Assembly: GCA_030428695.1 (NCBI GenBank)
Contig: JAUIEM010000234.1
Location: 1 to 15,551 of the forward strand
Reading direction: 5' to 3'
From: a bacterium
GTDB lineage: Bacteria; Planctomycetota; J058; JAJDCP01
DNA: 15,551 bases
Shown piece after piece: positions 1 to 6,720 of the stretch; position 1 is the stretch's first letter, and every line of letters begins with the position of its first letter. The notes under the pieces were generated by a model. It made no database searches. It was not told where the DNA came from and saw only the letters and a program-made list of their open reading frames with translations. Position numbers and translations under genes: made by a program.

Positions 1-112
1 ACCACGGTGTATTGCCACATAGGAGCCTGGGGGGTGAGGACGCGCGCCACCATCAGTATACGGCACATGTCGTCTGGACCGCGACGAAAATCGCCGACGG
101 GCGCCGGGCGGC
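1..112. other. left-edge non-coding stretch downstream of the lipid kinase gene
   Basis: These bases follow the stop codon of the minus-strand lipid kinase gene. No ORF here has a believable start or family resemblance. The stretch is less GC-rich than the genes and contains a GTATAC palindrome at 56-61. Read on the minus strand this gives TATACT, close to a sigma-70 -10 box, and it could serve a gene beyond the left edge. No matching -35 box stands at a normal distance, and no U-tract terminator is visible. Confidence 0.3.
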
Positions 113-1018
113 TCAGTCCGCGGCGGTCGCGTCCGCTGCGCCGAGCAGCGGGCTCTCGGGCGGAAGCACGAACGGCACCGCGCGCGGCAGCAGCTCGACG
201 CGCAGGGTCCGGCTCTGGTAGGGCTCGCCGTCGAGGCTGAAGTGCACGGGCGCGTCGGCCTCGAGCTCGAGCCAGCGGCCGGTGAAGCGCACGAACAGCT
301 CCGCCGGGTTCTCATCGAGGGCGTTCTCGACCAGCTCGCCGACTTCGAAGGCGGGCAGGATCGCGCCGCCGAACACCCCGTCGTCGAGGCGCGCGGCGGC
401 GTCGAGGGTGAAGCCCCCGCCGGCGGTCGCGCCGTTGCCGACGCCGACGCCGAACAGGTCCCCCCGCCAGTCGAGGCCCTCGGCCCGGATCCGGGCGCTG
501 TGCGCGCTCATCTCGGGGAGCCGGGCGACCCCGGTCAGCAGGTAGGCCAGGCCGCCGAGCATCGACTTCAGCTCGGCGGGGGTCTCGTGGGTGATCTGGC
601 TGCCGAAGCCGCCGGTCAGGGCGTTGACGACCACCCGGTCGGCGCAGCGCAGGAGGTCGATCGCGCGGATCTCGGCGGAGAGCAGCATGCGCAGGGCCGC
701 CATCGGGTGCTTCGGGACGAGGTTCGCGGTCGCGAAGTCGTTCGCGGTGCCGAAAGGCAGCACCCCGACCGTGACCTCGCTGGCGGTGGAGTGGACGGCG
801 TTGACGACCTCGTGCAGGGTGCCGTCGCCGCCCGCCGCGACGACCACGTCGACGCCGTCGTCGATGGCCTCCCGGGTCAGGGCCGGGCAGCGGTCCGGCC
901 CGTCGATCGGCACCAGCTCGCAGCGCTGGCCCTCGGTGTAGAGGTTCGTGATCGCCTCGCGCAGCAGGAAGTCCTCCGCGGCGCGGGGGTTGGCGAGGAT
1001 GCGCAGGAAGCGGCCCAT
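113..1018 (-). CDS. YegS-like lipid kinase (diacylglycerol kinase catalytic domain)
   Basis: This predicted 301-residue protein transfers phosphate from a nucleoside triphosphate to a lipid hydroxyl on the cytoplasmic face of the membrane. The DAGK catalytic fold is shown by the nucleotide-binding GGDGT motif at residues 63-67, followed by LPFGTANDFA at 87-96, where YegS proteins have an LPLGTANDFA-type sequence. The length is almost the same as E. coli YegS (about 300 residues). The second, beta-sandwich half is also present (GVGVGNGATAGGGF, FSLDGE). An in-frame extension toward 1930 is open on this strand, but the ATG at 1018 begins exactly where family similarity begins. It has GGAG (1028-1025) six bases upstream. 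The substrate cannot be read from sequence: phosphatidylglycerol has been reported for YegS in vitro, and diacylglycerol or another lipid is possible. The gene stands alone, divergent from the EIIA operon. Confidence 0.9.
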   Translation of the reverse strand: MGRFLRILANPRAAEDFLLREAITNLYTEGQRCELVPIDGPDRCPALTREAIDDGVDVVVAAGGDGTLHEVVNAVHSTASEVTVGVLPFGTANDFATANLVPKHPMAALRMLLSAEIRAIDLLRCADRVVVNALTGGFGSQITHETPAELKSMLGGLAYLLTGVARLPEMSAHSARIRAEGLDWRGDLFGVGVGNGATAGGGFTLDAAARLDDGVFGGAILPAFEVGELVENALDENPAELFVRFTGRWLELEADAPVHFSLDGEPYQSRTLRVELLPRAVPFVLPPESPLLGAADATAAD

Positions 1019-1047
1019 CGGTGGCTCCGGCTGTGTGACGCGCGGGG

Positions 1048-1077
1048 ATTGTACCCGATCCGGCCTGGGGGCGGGAA
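1048..1077 (-). promoter_or_regulatory. candidate sigma-70-like promoter of the lipid kinase gene
   Basis: On the minus strand a TACAAT hexamer (1053-1048) matches the -10 consensus at five of six positions and stands out from its GC-rich surroundings. An 18-base spacer separates it from TTCCCG (1077-1072), a poor -35 match. The expected transcript start near 1041 would leave a leader of about 23 bases containing the GGAG ribosome binding site. The -10 box is the main support. Confidence 0.4.
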
Positions 1078-1209
1078 GCGGGAGGGGGTGGGTCTCGTCC
1101 CCGGCGAGCACCGGTTCGGTTCGGCGCCTTCGTGGCGGCGCATCCGTCCTCGGTCCAGGCAGCGGAACCAGCGTCGCAGACAGCCGGTGCACTTCAACGA
1201 ACTTTGATG

Positions 1210-1234
1210 TACTATAGTGAACAGAGGGGGCGTC
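1210..1234 (+). promoter_or_regulatory. AT-rich promoter-like island and ribosome binding site of the EIIA operon
   Basis: The sequence ACTATAGT (1211-1218) is a perfect palindrome inside the only clearly AT-rich patch of the divergent intergenic region. It contains TATAGT (1213-1218), matching a -10 box at five of six positions. No good -35 box lies 16-18 bases upstream. GAGGGGG at 1224-1230, four bases before the ATG at 1235, is a plausible Shine-Dalgarno sequence and favours that start over the GTG at 1217. A start driven by TATAGT would give a very short leader. The palindrome could also be an operator, for instance for the encoded HTH protein itself. Confidence 0.35.
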
Positions 1235-1927
1235 ATGCCGGAATCCTGGGACGACGAAGTGATGACCCTGCGCGAGGTGGCGGCCTACCTCAAGCTCGCC
1301 GAGCGGACGGTGTTGCGCATGGCCCAGCGCGGCGAGATCCCCGCGGCGAAGATCGCGTCGCAATGGCGCTTCCTGCGCGCGGTGGTGCGCGACTGGGTCG
1401 CCGCGCAGATGCAGAGCCTGCCCGCCCCCGCGCCGGGCGCCCCCGGCGGTCCGCACTTCCAGCTGGACGAGCTGCTGCGTCCGGAGCTGATGCGCTTCAA
1501 CGTGCAGGCCGGCCCGAAGGAGGCGGTGCTCCGCCAGCTCGTCGCGCCGCTGGCGGAGGCCGGCGTCGCCCGCGAGCCCGGGCGCCTGCTCGCCGGACTG
1601 CTCGAGCGCGAGCGCATGCTGACCACCGCGATCGGCCACGGCGTCGCCCTGCCTCATCCCCGTCAGGTGCTGCCGGGGATGTTCACGGAGCCCGCGCTGG
1701 TGCTCGGGGTGTGCCCCGACGGCACCGACTTCGCCGCGGTCGACGACCGCCGCGTCCACGTGTTCCTGTTGATCTGCGCGACCCGCGAGCCGGTGCACCT
1801 CGCGATGATGGCCCGGGTCGCCTGGTTCCTGCGCTGCGAGGGCGTGCTCGAAGGGCTGGCGGCCGCGCGCGCGAGCGCCGACGTCGCCGCGCTGGTGCGG
1901 CGCGTCGGGGGCTCGCGCCCGCGCTGA
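1235..1927 (+). CDS. helix-turn-helix (excisionase-type) protein fused to PTS EIIA domain
   Basis: This is a 230-residue cytoplasmic two-domain protein. Residues about 10-58 form a MerR/excisionase-type winged helix (MTLREVAAYLKLAERTVLR, then QWRFLR), as in small DNA-binding adaptors. After a proline/glycine-rich linker, residues about 76-225 resemble the fructose/nitrogen-type PTS EIIA (PtsN) fold. The phosphoacceptor histidine is H141 in GVALPHPR, where PtsN proteins have a similar IPHG-type motif. The inferred role is a regulator whose DNA or partner binding responds to phosphorylation state. No EI, HPr or EIIB/C gene is in the window, so the phosphodonor is unknown. The ATG at 1235 was chosen for its ribosome binding site; a GTG six codons upstream is open. 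The antiporter gene, itself carrying an EIIA-like domain, follows after 16 bases, so the two are probably co-transcribed. Confidence 0.85.
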   Translation: MPESWDDEVMTLREVAAYLKLAERTVLRMAQRGEIPAAKIASQWRFLRAVVRDWVAAQMQSLPAPAPGAPGGPHFQLDELLRPELMRFNVQAGPKEAVLRQLVAPLAEAGVAREPGRLLAGLLERERMLTTAIGHGVALPHPRQVLPGMFTEPALVLGVCPDGTDFAAVDDRRVHVFLLICATREPVHLAMMARVAWFLRCEGVLEGLAAARASADVAALVRRVGGSRPR

Positions 1928-1943
1928 CACAGGAGGGAGAGCG

Positions 1944-3980
1944 ATGCTGCTGATCCTGGGGTCCGGGGGCGGGGGAGGGCTCGTCCCGATCCAGCTCGGG
2001 GTGCTGCTCCTCGCCGCCCTGCTGCTCGGTCAGCTCGCGCGGCGCTGCCGGTTGCCTGCGGTGCTCGGGGAGATCGCCGCCGGCCTGCTGCTCGGTCCCG
2101 GACTGCTCGGTGGCGTCGGTCCGGGCGGCGGGCTCTTCCCCGACGGGGCGCCGCCCGAGCTCGGGGTGCTCGCGATGCTCGCCGCCCTGGTGCTGCTGTT
2201 CGACGCCGGCCTCGAGACCGAGCTCAAGCTGCTCCTGCGCTACCTCGGGGTCGGCGGGGCGGTCGGCATCGGCGGCCTGCTCGTCAGCTTCCTCGGCTGC
2301 TGGGCGGTCGCGGCGTTCGGTCACGCCTGGCTGACCGGCGGGCCCCTCGTCTGGAACCGCCCGGTCGTGTTGATGCTCGGCATGATCGGCACCGGCACCT
2401 CGGTCAGCCTCTCGGCCCGGGTGCTCGCCGACCGCCGCAAGCTCGACGCGCCGGAGGGGGTGACGATCCTGTCGGCGGCGGTGATCGATGACGTGCTCGG
2501 GATCATCGGGCTGGCCCTCGTCGTCGGCTGGCTCGAGGGGGCCGGGCAGGTGTCCTGGGGCGAGCTCGGCTGGCTCGCCGGGCGCGTTCTCGCCCTGTGG
2601 CTCGGCGCGACCGCGCTCGGCCTGTTCCTCGCCCATCGCATCAGCCGCGTGCTCAAGCGGCTCGGCGACGTCGCGGTGCTCGCGCTGGGGCTCGCGCTCG
2701 TCGTCGGCGGGCTGTTCGAGCAGGCGGGGCTGGCGATGATCATCGGCGCCTACGTCGCCGGGCTGTCCCTCGCCCGCTCCGACCTGCGCCACCTCCTGCG
2801 CGAGCAGCTGTTGACGGTGCGCCGGTTGCTGGTTCCGCTGTTCTTCGCCCACGCCGGCCAGCAGATCCCGCTCGGCAGCCTGAAGGATCCCCAGGTGCTC
2901 GGCATCGGCCTGCTGTTCGCCGTGACCGCCTTCGCCGCCAAGGTCATCGGCTGCGGGCTGCCGGCCTGGGCGACGCGCTTCAACCTGCGCGGGGCCCTGC
3001 GGGTCGGCTTCGGCATGGCCCCGCGCTGCGAGGTCGCGCTGGTGATGGCCGGTGTCGGGCTCAGCGCGGGCTATGTCGACGAGCAGGCCCTGGCCCTGGT
3101 CGTGATGATGGTGTTCGTCAACGCCCTGTGCGGACCCCTCGGACTCGCGCTGAGCTTCGCCTCGAGCGCGCCGGGCACGCGCGGGCCGGCCCTGGGCAAC
3201 GACGGCGGGCAGCGCTTCGCGATCGAGCTGCCGACCGAGGAGACGGCGGATTTCTTTCGCCAGAAGCTGATCGACGCCTTCGTCGCCGAGGGCTTCTTCG
3301 TGCACGTGCTCGAGGGCGGCGACCTCGTCGAGATGCTGCACGACGCGCGCATGATCGAGCTGCGGCGCGAGCAGGCGACGCTGGTCTTCTCCTGTGATGC
3401 GATCGGCGAGGGGCTCGTGCGCGAAGCCTTCCAGGAGGCCCGCGCCGCGCTCGAGAACACCCTCGCCCGGCTCGAGCGGCCGGCGACCCTGCCCCCCGCC
3501 GCGGTCTCCGCCGCGCCTCCTTTCGAGCTCTCCCGCTACATCGTGCCCGAGCAGGTGGCCTACCGGCTGCGAGCGGGCGACCGCGACGCGGCGATCGACG
3601 AGCTGCTCGCGCTGCTCGCCCGGGCGGGCCGGGTCGACGACGTCGCGGCGGCCCGTGAGGCCGTGCTCGCCCGCGAGCGGCGGCTGAGCACGCTGCTCCC
3701 CGGCGGCCTGGCCGTGCCCCACGGGCGGACCGCGGCGGTGCCCGGGCTGGTGTGTGCGATCGGCCTCGCGCCGGACGGCGTGGCCTTCGGGACCGGGGGC
3801 GAGCCGGCGTCCATCATCATCCTGACGCTGATCCCGGCCGCGGGCCACGCGCCTTCCCTGCAGCTGCAGGCCGCGCTGCACGCGCGCCTCGACGAGGACG
3901 GCCGCAGGCGGCTGCTCGCGGCGCGCTCGTCGCGAGGGGCGTGTGCGGTGCTGCTCGGAGACGAACGGGGCGGAAAATGA
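1944..3980 (+). CDS. CPA2-type cation/proton antiporter with C-terminal EIIA-like domain
   Basis: This is a 678-residue inner-membrane protein. Residues about 12-400 are a chain of hydrophobic segments with signatures of the Na+/H+ exchanger (CPA2, Kef/NapA-like) family: LPAVLGEIAAGLLLGP (about 37-52), DAGLE (about 87-91), and the ion-binding VIDDV motif with the paired aspartates D182-D183. It should exchange Na+ or K+ for protons; the cation cannot be decided. Residues about 425-515 are a soluble segment of unrecognised family. Residues about 525-675 resemble PTS EIIA, with the candidate phosphohistidine H593 in GLAVPHGR. The start has a strong AGGAGGGAG ribosome binding site at 1931-1939. 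It is second in an operon with the HTH-EIIA gene. EIIA domains fused to exchangers are known in several phyla. Phosphorylation control of transport is inference. Confidence 0.88.
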   Translation: MLLILGSGGGGGLVPIQLGVLLLAALLLGQLARRCRLPAVLGEIAAGLLLGPGLLGGVGPGGGLFPDGAPPELGVLAMLAALVLLFDAGLETELKLLLRYLGVGGAVGIGGLLVSFLGCWAVAAFGHAWLTGGPLVWNRPVVLMLGMIGTGTSVSLSARVLADRRKLDAPEGVTILSAAVIDDVLGIIGLALVVGWLEGAGQVSWGELGWLAGRVLALWLGATALGLFLAHRISRVLKRLGDVAVLALGLALVVGGLFEQAGLAMIIGAYVAGLSLARSDLRHLLREQLLTVRRLLVPLFFAHAGQQIPLGSLKDPQVLGIGLLFAVTAFAAKVIGCGLPAWATRFNLRGALRVGFGMAPRCEVALVMAGVGLSAGYVDEQALALVVMMVFVNALCGPLGLALSFASSAPGTRGPALGNDGGQRFAIELPTEETADFFRQKLIDAFVAEGFFVHVLEGGDLVEMLHDARMIELRREQATLVFSCDAIGEGLVREAFQEARAALENTLARLERPATLPPAAVSAAPPFELSRYIVPEQVAYRLRAGDRDAAIDELLALLARAGRVDDVAAAREAVLARERRLSTLLPGGLAVPHGRTAAVPGLVCAIGLAPDGVAFGTGGEPASIIILTLIPAAGHAPSLQLQAALHARLDEDGRRRLLAARSSRGACAVLLGDERGGK

Positions 3981-4040
3981 CCGCAACGGAGGCCCGGAGG
4001 AACTTCCTGGCCGGGGGTCGGCGGACGCTTCCTCCGATGC

Positions 4041-4054
4041 CACAAACGGTTGTG
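4041..4054. repeat. short inverted repeat, operator-like
   Basis: CACAAACGGTTGTG has 5-base arms (CACAA and TTGTG) around a 4-base centre. It is relatively AT-rich in a GC-rich region, which is the usual look of a small operator. It is short enough to be chance, and no second copy was seen near other genes in the window. Confidence 0.25.
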
Positions 4055-4082
4055 CCGGAAGGCAGGGGGGCCGGACCGACGC

Positions 4083-4098
4083 GGGGTTGACAAGCCCC
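4083..4098 (+). terminator. possible hairpin terminator after the antiporter gene
   Basis: GGGGTTGACAAGCCCC folds into a six-pair stem (one G-U pair) with a GACA loop. It lies about 100 bases past the antiporter stop codon and has no U-tract, so intrinsic termination is doubtful. The same bases contain TTGACA (4087-4092), a perfect -35 hexamer, but the bases 16-18 further on (TCATGAGG) do not resemble a -10 box. Confidence 0.3.
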
Positions 4099-4129
4099 CT
4101 GGCATCGGTCATGAGGGAGGGTGGAATTG

Positions 4130-4145
4130 GGCGGCCTGGGCCGCC
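4130..4145 (+). repeat. GC-rich hairpin in the leader of the FHA gene
   Basis: GGCGGC-CTGG-GCCGCC is a perfect six-pair stem with a four-base loop. It could belong to the FHA gene's 5' untranslated region or be a distal terminator of the antiporter operon. No U-tract follows. Confidence 0.35.
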
Positions 4146-4270
4146 ACGACGGAAGTCCTGCGTGCGTGCGGAACCGGACCGGGCGTGCGCGAACGTCGAG
4201 CAGGAGGCCTGCCCGCGGTCTCCTCGCCCGCGACGCCTGGACCGGCTGCGCGGACGACCTGTGAGCACCG

Positions 4271-5398
4271 ATGCCCGGCACCTGTGAATTCTCTCGCCTG
4301 ATCCAGCTGCGCAGCGCTTCGAGCGCCTGCCTGCCCGAGGCGAATCACGGGACGCTGCTGATCGGCCGCGAGTCGCCCCGTCCGATCTCCGCGCGCAACC
4401 TGTTCGTCCACCGCTACCTCGACATCCACGCCGCCCTCGAGGCCTGTGACCGCCCGGGAGTCCTGCTGCTCGCCTTCGACCGCCAGGAGCAGCCGATCGG
4501 CACCGCCTGGCTCGCCGCGACCTCCGAGCGCGCCCGCGCCCTGATCGTCGGGCGCCACAGCCGCTGCGGCCTGGTGATTCCGCCCCACCACGCGACCATC
4601 GCCCTGCGCCACCTCGCCGTCATCGTCCGCCTCGGCGGCCACGGCGTGCCGCTGACCCGGGTGATCGACCTCTGCACCCACACGGGTTTCGTCGACGAGG
4701 CCGGGCGCGTGCTGCAGTCGGCCAGCGTCGACGGTCCGGCCTTCCTCGCCACCGAGGAGGTGCAGCTCGTCGTGCTGCCGACCGGTGATGGGCGGGTCTG
4801 GCCCGCGGACGCGGAGGCGGCCTACGCCAGCCTGCCGCCCCGCAGCTTCCGCGACGAGCGCGTCAAGACCTGGGGCGTCGCGCAGCATCCGCGCGCCTTC
4901 GAGGACGACGTCTCGGCCGAGGACATCACCTCGGTGTCCGCGATCCTGCCGCCGCTGCAGCCGGGCGGGCGGATGGTCGAAGACGGGGAGTCGGTGGTCG
5001 GCCGGCTGTTCATCGGCCACTCGGGCCACAGTGTGCAGCGCAGCGTCGGCCGGCGCGCCCTCGAGCGGGGCATCCTGCTCGGCCGCTACGCGCGCTGCGA
5101 TCTCGGCAGCGACTTCCGCAGCCAGGGACGCATCTCCCGGGTGCACCTGTTGCTGATCCACGACGGCGGCGGAGTCGTCGCCATCGACACCGCCAGCACC
5201 AACGGCACGCTGCTCGGGGGCGACCGCATCGACCTGCTGCCCCTGGCCGACGGCACCAGCCTGAACGTCGCCAAGGTGCTCAACGTCGTCTGGCACGAGG
5301 TCCCCGCCTCCGACACCGTGCCCGGCTCGGCCGATGGCGAAGAGGCCCTCAGCCACTCGGTGCTCCTCGAGGTGCAAGAGCTGCAGGGCCAGGGCTGA
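4271..5398 (+). CDS. FHA-domain protein with degenerate N-terminal FHA-like half
   Basis: This is a 375-residue protein without a signal peptide or membrane segment, so probably cytoplasmic. The C-terminal forkhead-associated domain is clear: GRYARCDL (271-278), ISRVH (288-292) and STNGT (309-313) give the Gly-Arg, Ser-Arg-x-x-His-like and Asn-Gly motifs that hold phosphothreonine. An N-terminal stretch beginning VGRHSRCGLVI (about 93-103) followed by ALRHLAVIV looks like a second FHA domain that lacks the STNG loop, suggesting an ancient duplication with loss of phosphopeptide binding. The role is probably phosphothreonine-dependent recruitment, but no Ser/Thr kinase, phosphatase or secretion gene is in the window. 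The upstream frame has a TGA at 4262-4264, so this ATG is the earliest possible start. It has no obvious Shine-Dalgarno sequence, which leaves the exact start uncertain. It is translationally linked to the next gene by TGATG. Confidence 0.8.
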   Translation: MPGTCEFSRLIQLRSASSACLPEANHGTLLIGRESPRPISARNLFVHRYLDIHAALEACDRPGVLLLAFDRQEQPIGTAWLAATSERARALIVGRHSRCGLVIPPHHATIALRHLAVIVRLGGHGVPLTRVIDLCTHTGFVDEAGRVLQSASVDGPAFLATEEVQLVVLPTGDGRVWPADAEAAYASLPPRSFRDERVKTWGVAQHPRAFEDDVSAEDITSVSAILPPLQPGGRMVEDGESVVGRLFIGHSGHSVQRSVGRRALERGILLGRYARCDLGSDFRSQGRISRVHLLLIHDGGGVVAIDTASTNGTLLGGDRIDLLPLADGTSLNVAKVLNVVWHEVPASDTVPGSADGEEALSHSVLLEVQELQGQG

Positions 5399-5742
5399 TG
5401 GCCGGGATTTCCCCCGACGATGTCCGCGAACTCGCTCTCGCGTTGCCCGAAGCGGTCGAGCAGGACCATCACGGCTTCCCCTCGTTCCGCGTCCGCAAGA
5501 AGATCTTCGCGACCTGGCCCGACGAGGGCCACCTGCACATCATGCTGTCCGAGGACGGCATCCGCGAGGCGCTCGCGGTGTACGCCGACGCCTGCGCGGA
5601 GCAGTACTGGGGGAAACGCCTCGCCGCCCTCCGGGTCGACCTGGCCCGCATCGAGCAAGCCCCGCTGGTCGAGCTGCTCGAGGAAGCCTGGCGGCGGCGG
5701 GCCCCGAAGAGTCTACAGGCGCGGCTCCCCGATTCCGGTTGA
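5398..5742 (+). CDS. MmcQ/YjbR family (DUF419) protein
   Basis: This is a small 114-residue cytoplasmic protein of the MmcQ/YjbR family, whose CyaY-like fold is known from structures but whose biochemical role is not settled. The typical pattern is visible: an N-terminal helix ending in a LPEAVEQDHHGFPSF segment, FRVRKKIFATW (30-40), and a following strand GHLHIMLSEDG. The C-terminal half (WGKRLAALRVDLARI, VELLEEAWRRRAPK) fits the family's helical end. The ATG shares one base with the stop codon of the FHA gene, so translation is probably coupled. A functional tie to FHA signalling is not supported by anything known of the family and may be only operon position. Confidence 0.8.
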   Translation: MAGISPDDVRELALALPEAVEQDHHGFPSFRVRKKIFATWPDEGHLHIMLSEDGIREALAVYADACAEQYWGKRLAALRVDLARIEQAPLVELLEEAWRRRAPKSLQARLPDSG

Positions 5743-5767
5743 CCCCGGTACCAAGCTGTCCGACAAT
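5739..5767 (+). promoter_or_regulatory. candidate sigma-70-like promoter of the acyltransferase/SDR pair
   Basis: TTGACC (5739-5744) matches the -35 consensus at five of six positions. It is followed after exactly 17 bases by GACAAT (5762-5767), a four-of-six -10 match. Its -35 overlaps the stop codon of the upstream YjbR-family gene. The expected start near 5774 leaves a leader of about 38 bases. Confidence 0.45.
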
Positions 5768-5785
5768 GGTGAGCAAAGGTAGACC

Positions 5786-5810
5786 GTGTCCCGCAACCGG
5801 GGGAGGACAC
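5786..5810 (+). promoter_or_regulatory. hairpin covering the acyltransferase ribosome binding site
   Basis: GTGTCC (5786-5791) can pair with GGACAC (5805-5810), and the last two bases of the GGGGGAGGA Shine-Dalgarno sequence (5799-5807) and the base before them lie in the 3' arm. The stem ends two bases before the ATG start. An alternative CCCG/CGGG pairing also uses the purine tract. This may throttle translation initiation; no ligand or protein is implied. Confidence 0.35.
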
Positions 5811-5811
5811 C

Positions 5812-6720
5812 ATGCTGACCGCCGCGCCGACCGAGGAGCAGGGCCTCGCCCTCGAGCCGCTGTCCCCGACCTGGGCCGGGATCCTGCGCCGGATCAACCG
5901 CTTCAGCGGCGTCGACACCGACGCCCGCATCGCCGGCCTCGACTTCCCCGAGCTCAACGAGTTCGGCTTCGACCCCTTCGGCCTGCATCCGGAGTACCTG
6001 CGCCGCGTCGCGCCGTTCATCGCGCTGTTGTACAAGCGCTACTTCCGGGTCGACGCCCGCGGCCAGGACAAGATCCCCGCCGGCCGCTGCATGCTGGTCG
6101 CCAACCACTCCGGCCAGGTGCCGATCGACGGCTTCATGATCGCGGCGGCGGTGCTGAACGAGGGGCATCCCCCACGGCTCGTGCGCAGCACGGTCGAGCG
6201 GGTGATCCCGAGCGTGCCCTTCCTGTCGGTGGTGCTCGCCCGCACGGGCCAGGTTGTCGGCACCCGCGCGAACTGCCGGCGCCTGCTCGACAACGACGAG
6301 CTCGTCCTCGTCTTCCCCGAAGGCAGCGCGGGGGTCAGCAAGCCCTGGTCGAAGCGCTACCAGCTGCAGGAGTTCGGCCACGGCTTCCTGCGGCTGGCGA
6401 TCGAGACCCGCACCCCGATCGTGCCGGTCGGTGTGGTCGGCGCCGAAGAGCAGGCACCGTCCTTCTACAACATCGACTTCCTCGCCCGGGCCCTCGGCGT
6501 CCCGTCCTTCCCCGTCACGCCGACCTTCCCGCTGCTCGGCCCGCTCGGCCTGATCCCCCTGCCGACGCGCTACCGCATCCGCTTCGGGGAGCCGATCGTC
6601 GTCGCAGGCAACCCCGACGCCCGGCGCCGCTCGCTGGACGAGCTCGAGGCGCGGGTCAAAGAGGCCGTCGCCGACCGCATCCGGGTCGGACTGGAGGAGC
6701 GCGGGCATGTCTTCTGGTAG
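5812..6720 (+). CDS. PlsC-like lysophospholipid acyltransferase
   Basis: This is a 302-residue acyltransferase of the LPLAT superfamily, expected to move an acyl chain onto a lysolipid or other lipid acceptor at the inner face of the membrane. Motif I is NHSGQVPIDG, with catalytic H99 and D106. The spacing is HX6D instead of the HX4D of classic PlsC, as in the MGAT/DGAT-like bacterial branch, so 1-acylglycerol-3-phosphate may not be the substrate. The FPEG block is at residues 168-171 (VFPEGSAG). A later segment (TPIVPVGVVGAEEQ) fits the family's fourth block. About 80 residues precede the catalytic core and have no recognised domain. The ATG at 5812 has a strong GGGGGAGGA Shine-Dalgarno sequence. 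The last 14 bases overlap the SDR gene, indicating a tightly coupled pair. Confidence 0.88.
   Translation: MLTAAPTEEQGLALEPLSPTWAGILRRINRFSGVDTDARIAGLDFPELNEFGFDPFGLHPEYLRRVAPFIALLYKRYFRVDARGQDKIPAGRCMLVANHSGQVPIDGFMIAAAVLNEGHPPRLVRSTVERVIPSVPFLSVVLARTGQVVGTRANCRRLLDNDELVLVFPEGSAGVSKPWSKRYQLQEFGHGFLRLAIETRTPIVPVGVVGAEEQAPSFYNIDFLARALGVPSFPVTPTFPLLGPLGLIPLPTRYRIRFGEPIVVAGNPDARRRSLDELEARVKEAVADRIRVGLEERGHVFW

Larger units (their letters stand above)
3981..4270. other. 290-base intergenic region with several inverted repeats
   Basis: No convincing gene lies here; overlapping short ORFs lack family resemblance or a ribosome binding site. It separates the antiporter operon from the FHA gene and should hold the terminator of the first and the promoter of the second. 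Visible structures are an inverted repeat at 4041-4054 (arms CACAA/TTGTG), a hairpin at 4083-4098 and a hairpin at 4130-4145. No T-tract follows any of them. Confidence 0.5.

Noticed and set aside
1..20. Possible gene starting at an ATG at 20 on the minus strand and leaving the window
   Set aside because: Only six codons are visible and there is no clear Shine-Dalgarno sequence, so it cannot be supported.
242..1207. 321-codon plus-strand frame over the lipid kinase
   Set aside because: It is antisense to a well-supported gene, has no recognised domain, and has biased composition.
113..1930. Long version of the lipid kinase reading through the divergent promoter and antisense to the HTH-EIIA gene
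   Set aside because: Family similarity and a ribosome binding site both begin at 1018; the added 304 residues are a shadow of the divergent gene.
4087..4116. Sigma-70 promoter built on the perfect TTGACA at 4087-4092
   Set aside because: No acceptable -10 hexamer lies 16-18 bases downstream, and the bases form part of a GGGGTT/AGCCCC hairpin, so it is kept only as a note.
1683..4268. 861-codon open frame on the minus strand opposite the antiporter
   Set aside because: It is rich in Arg, Gly, Gln, Asp and His in low-complexity runs, has no domain and no ribosome binding site, and mirrors the high third-position GC of the antiporter gene.
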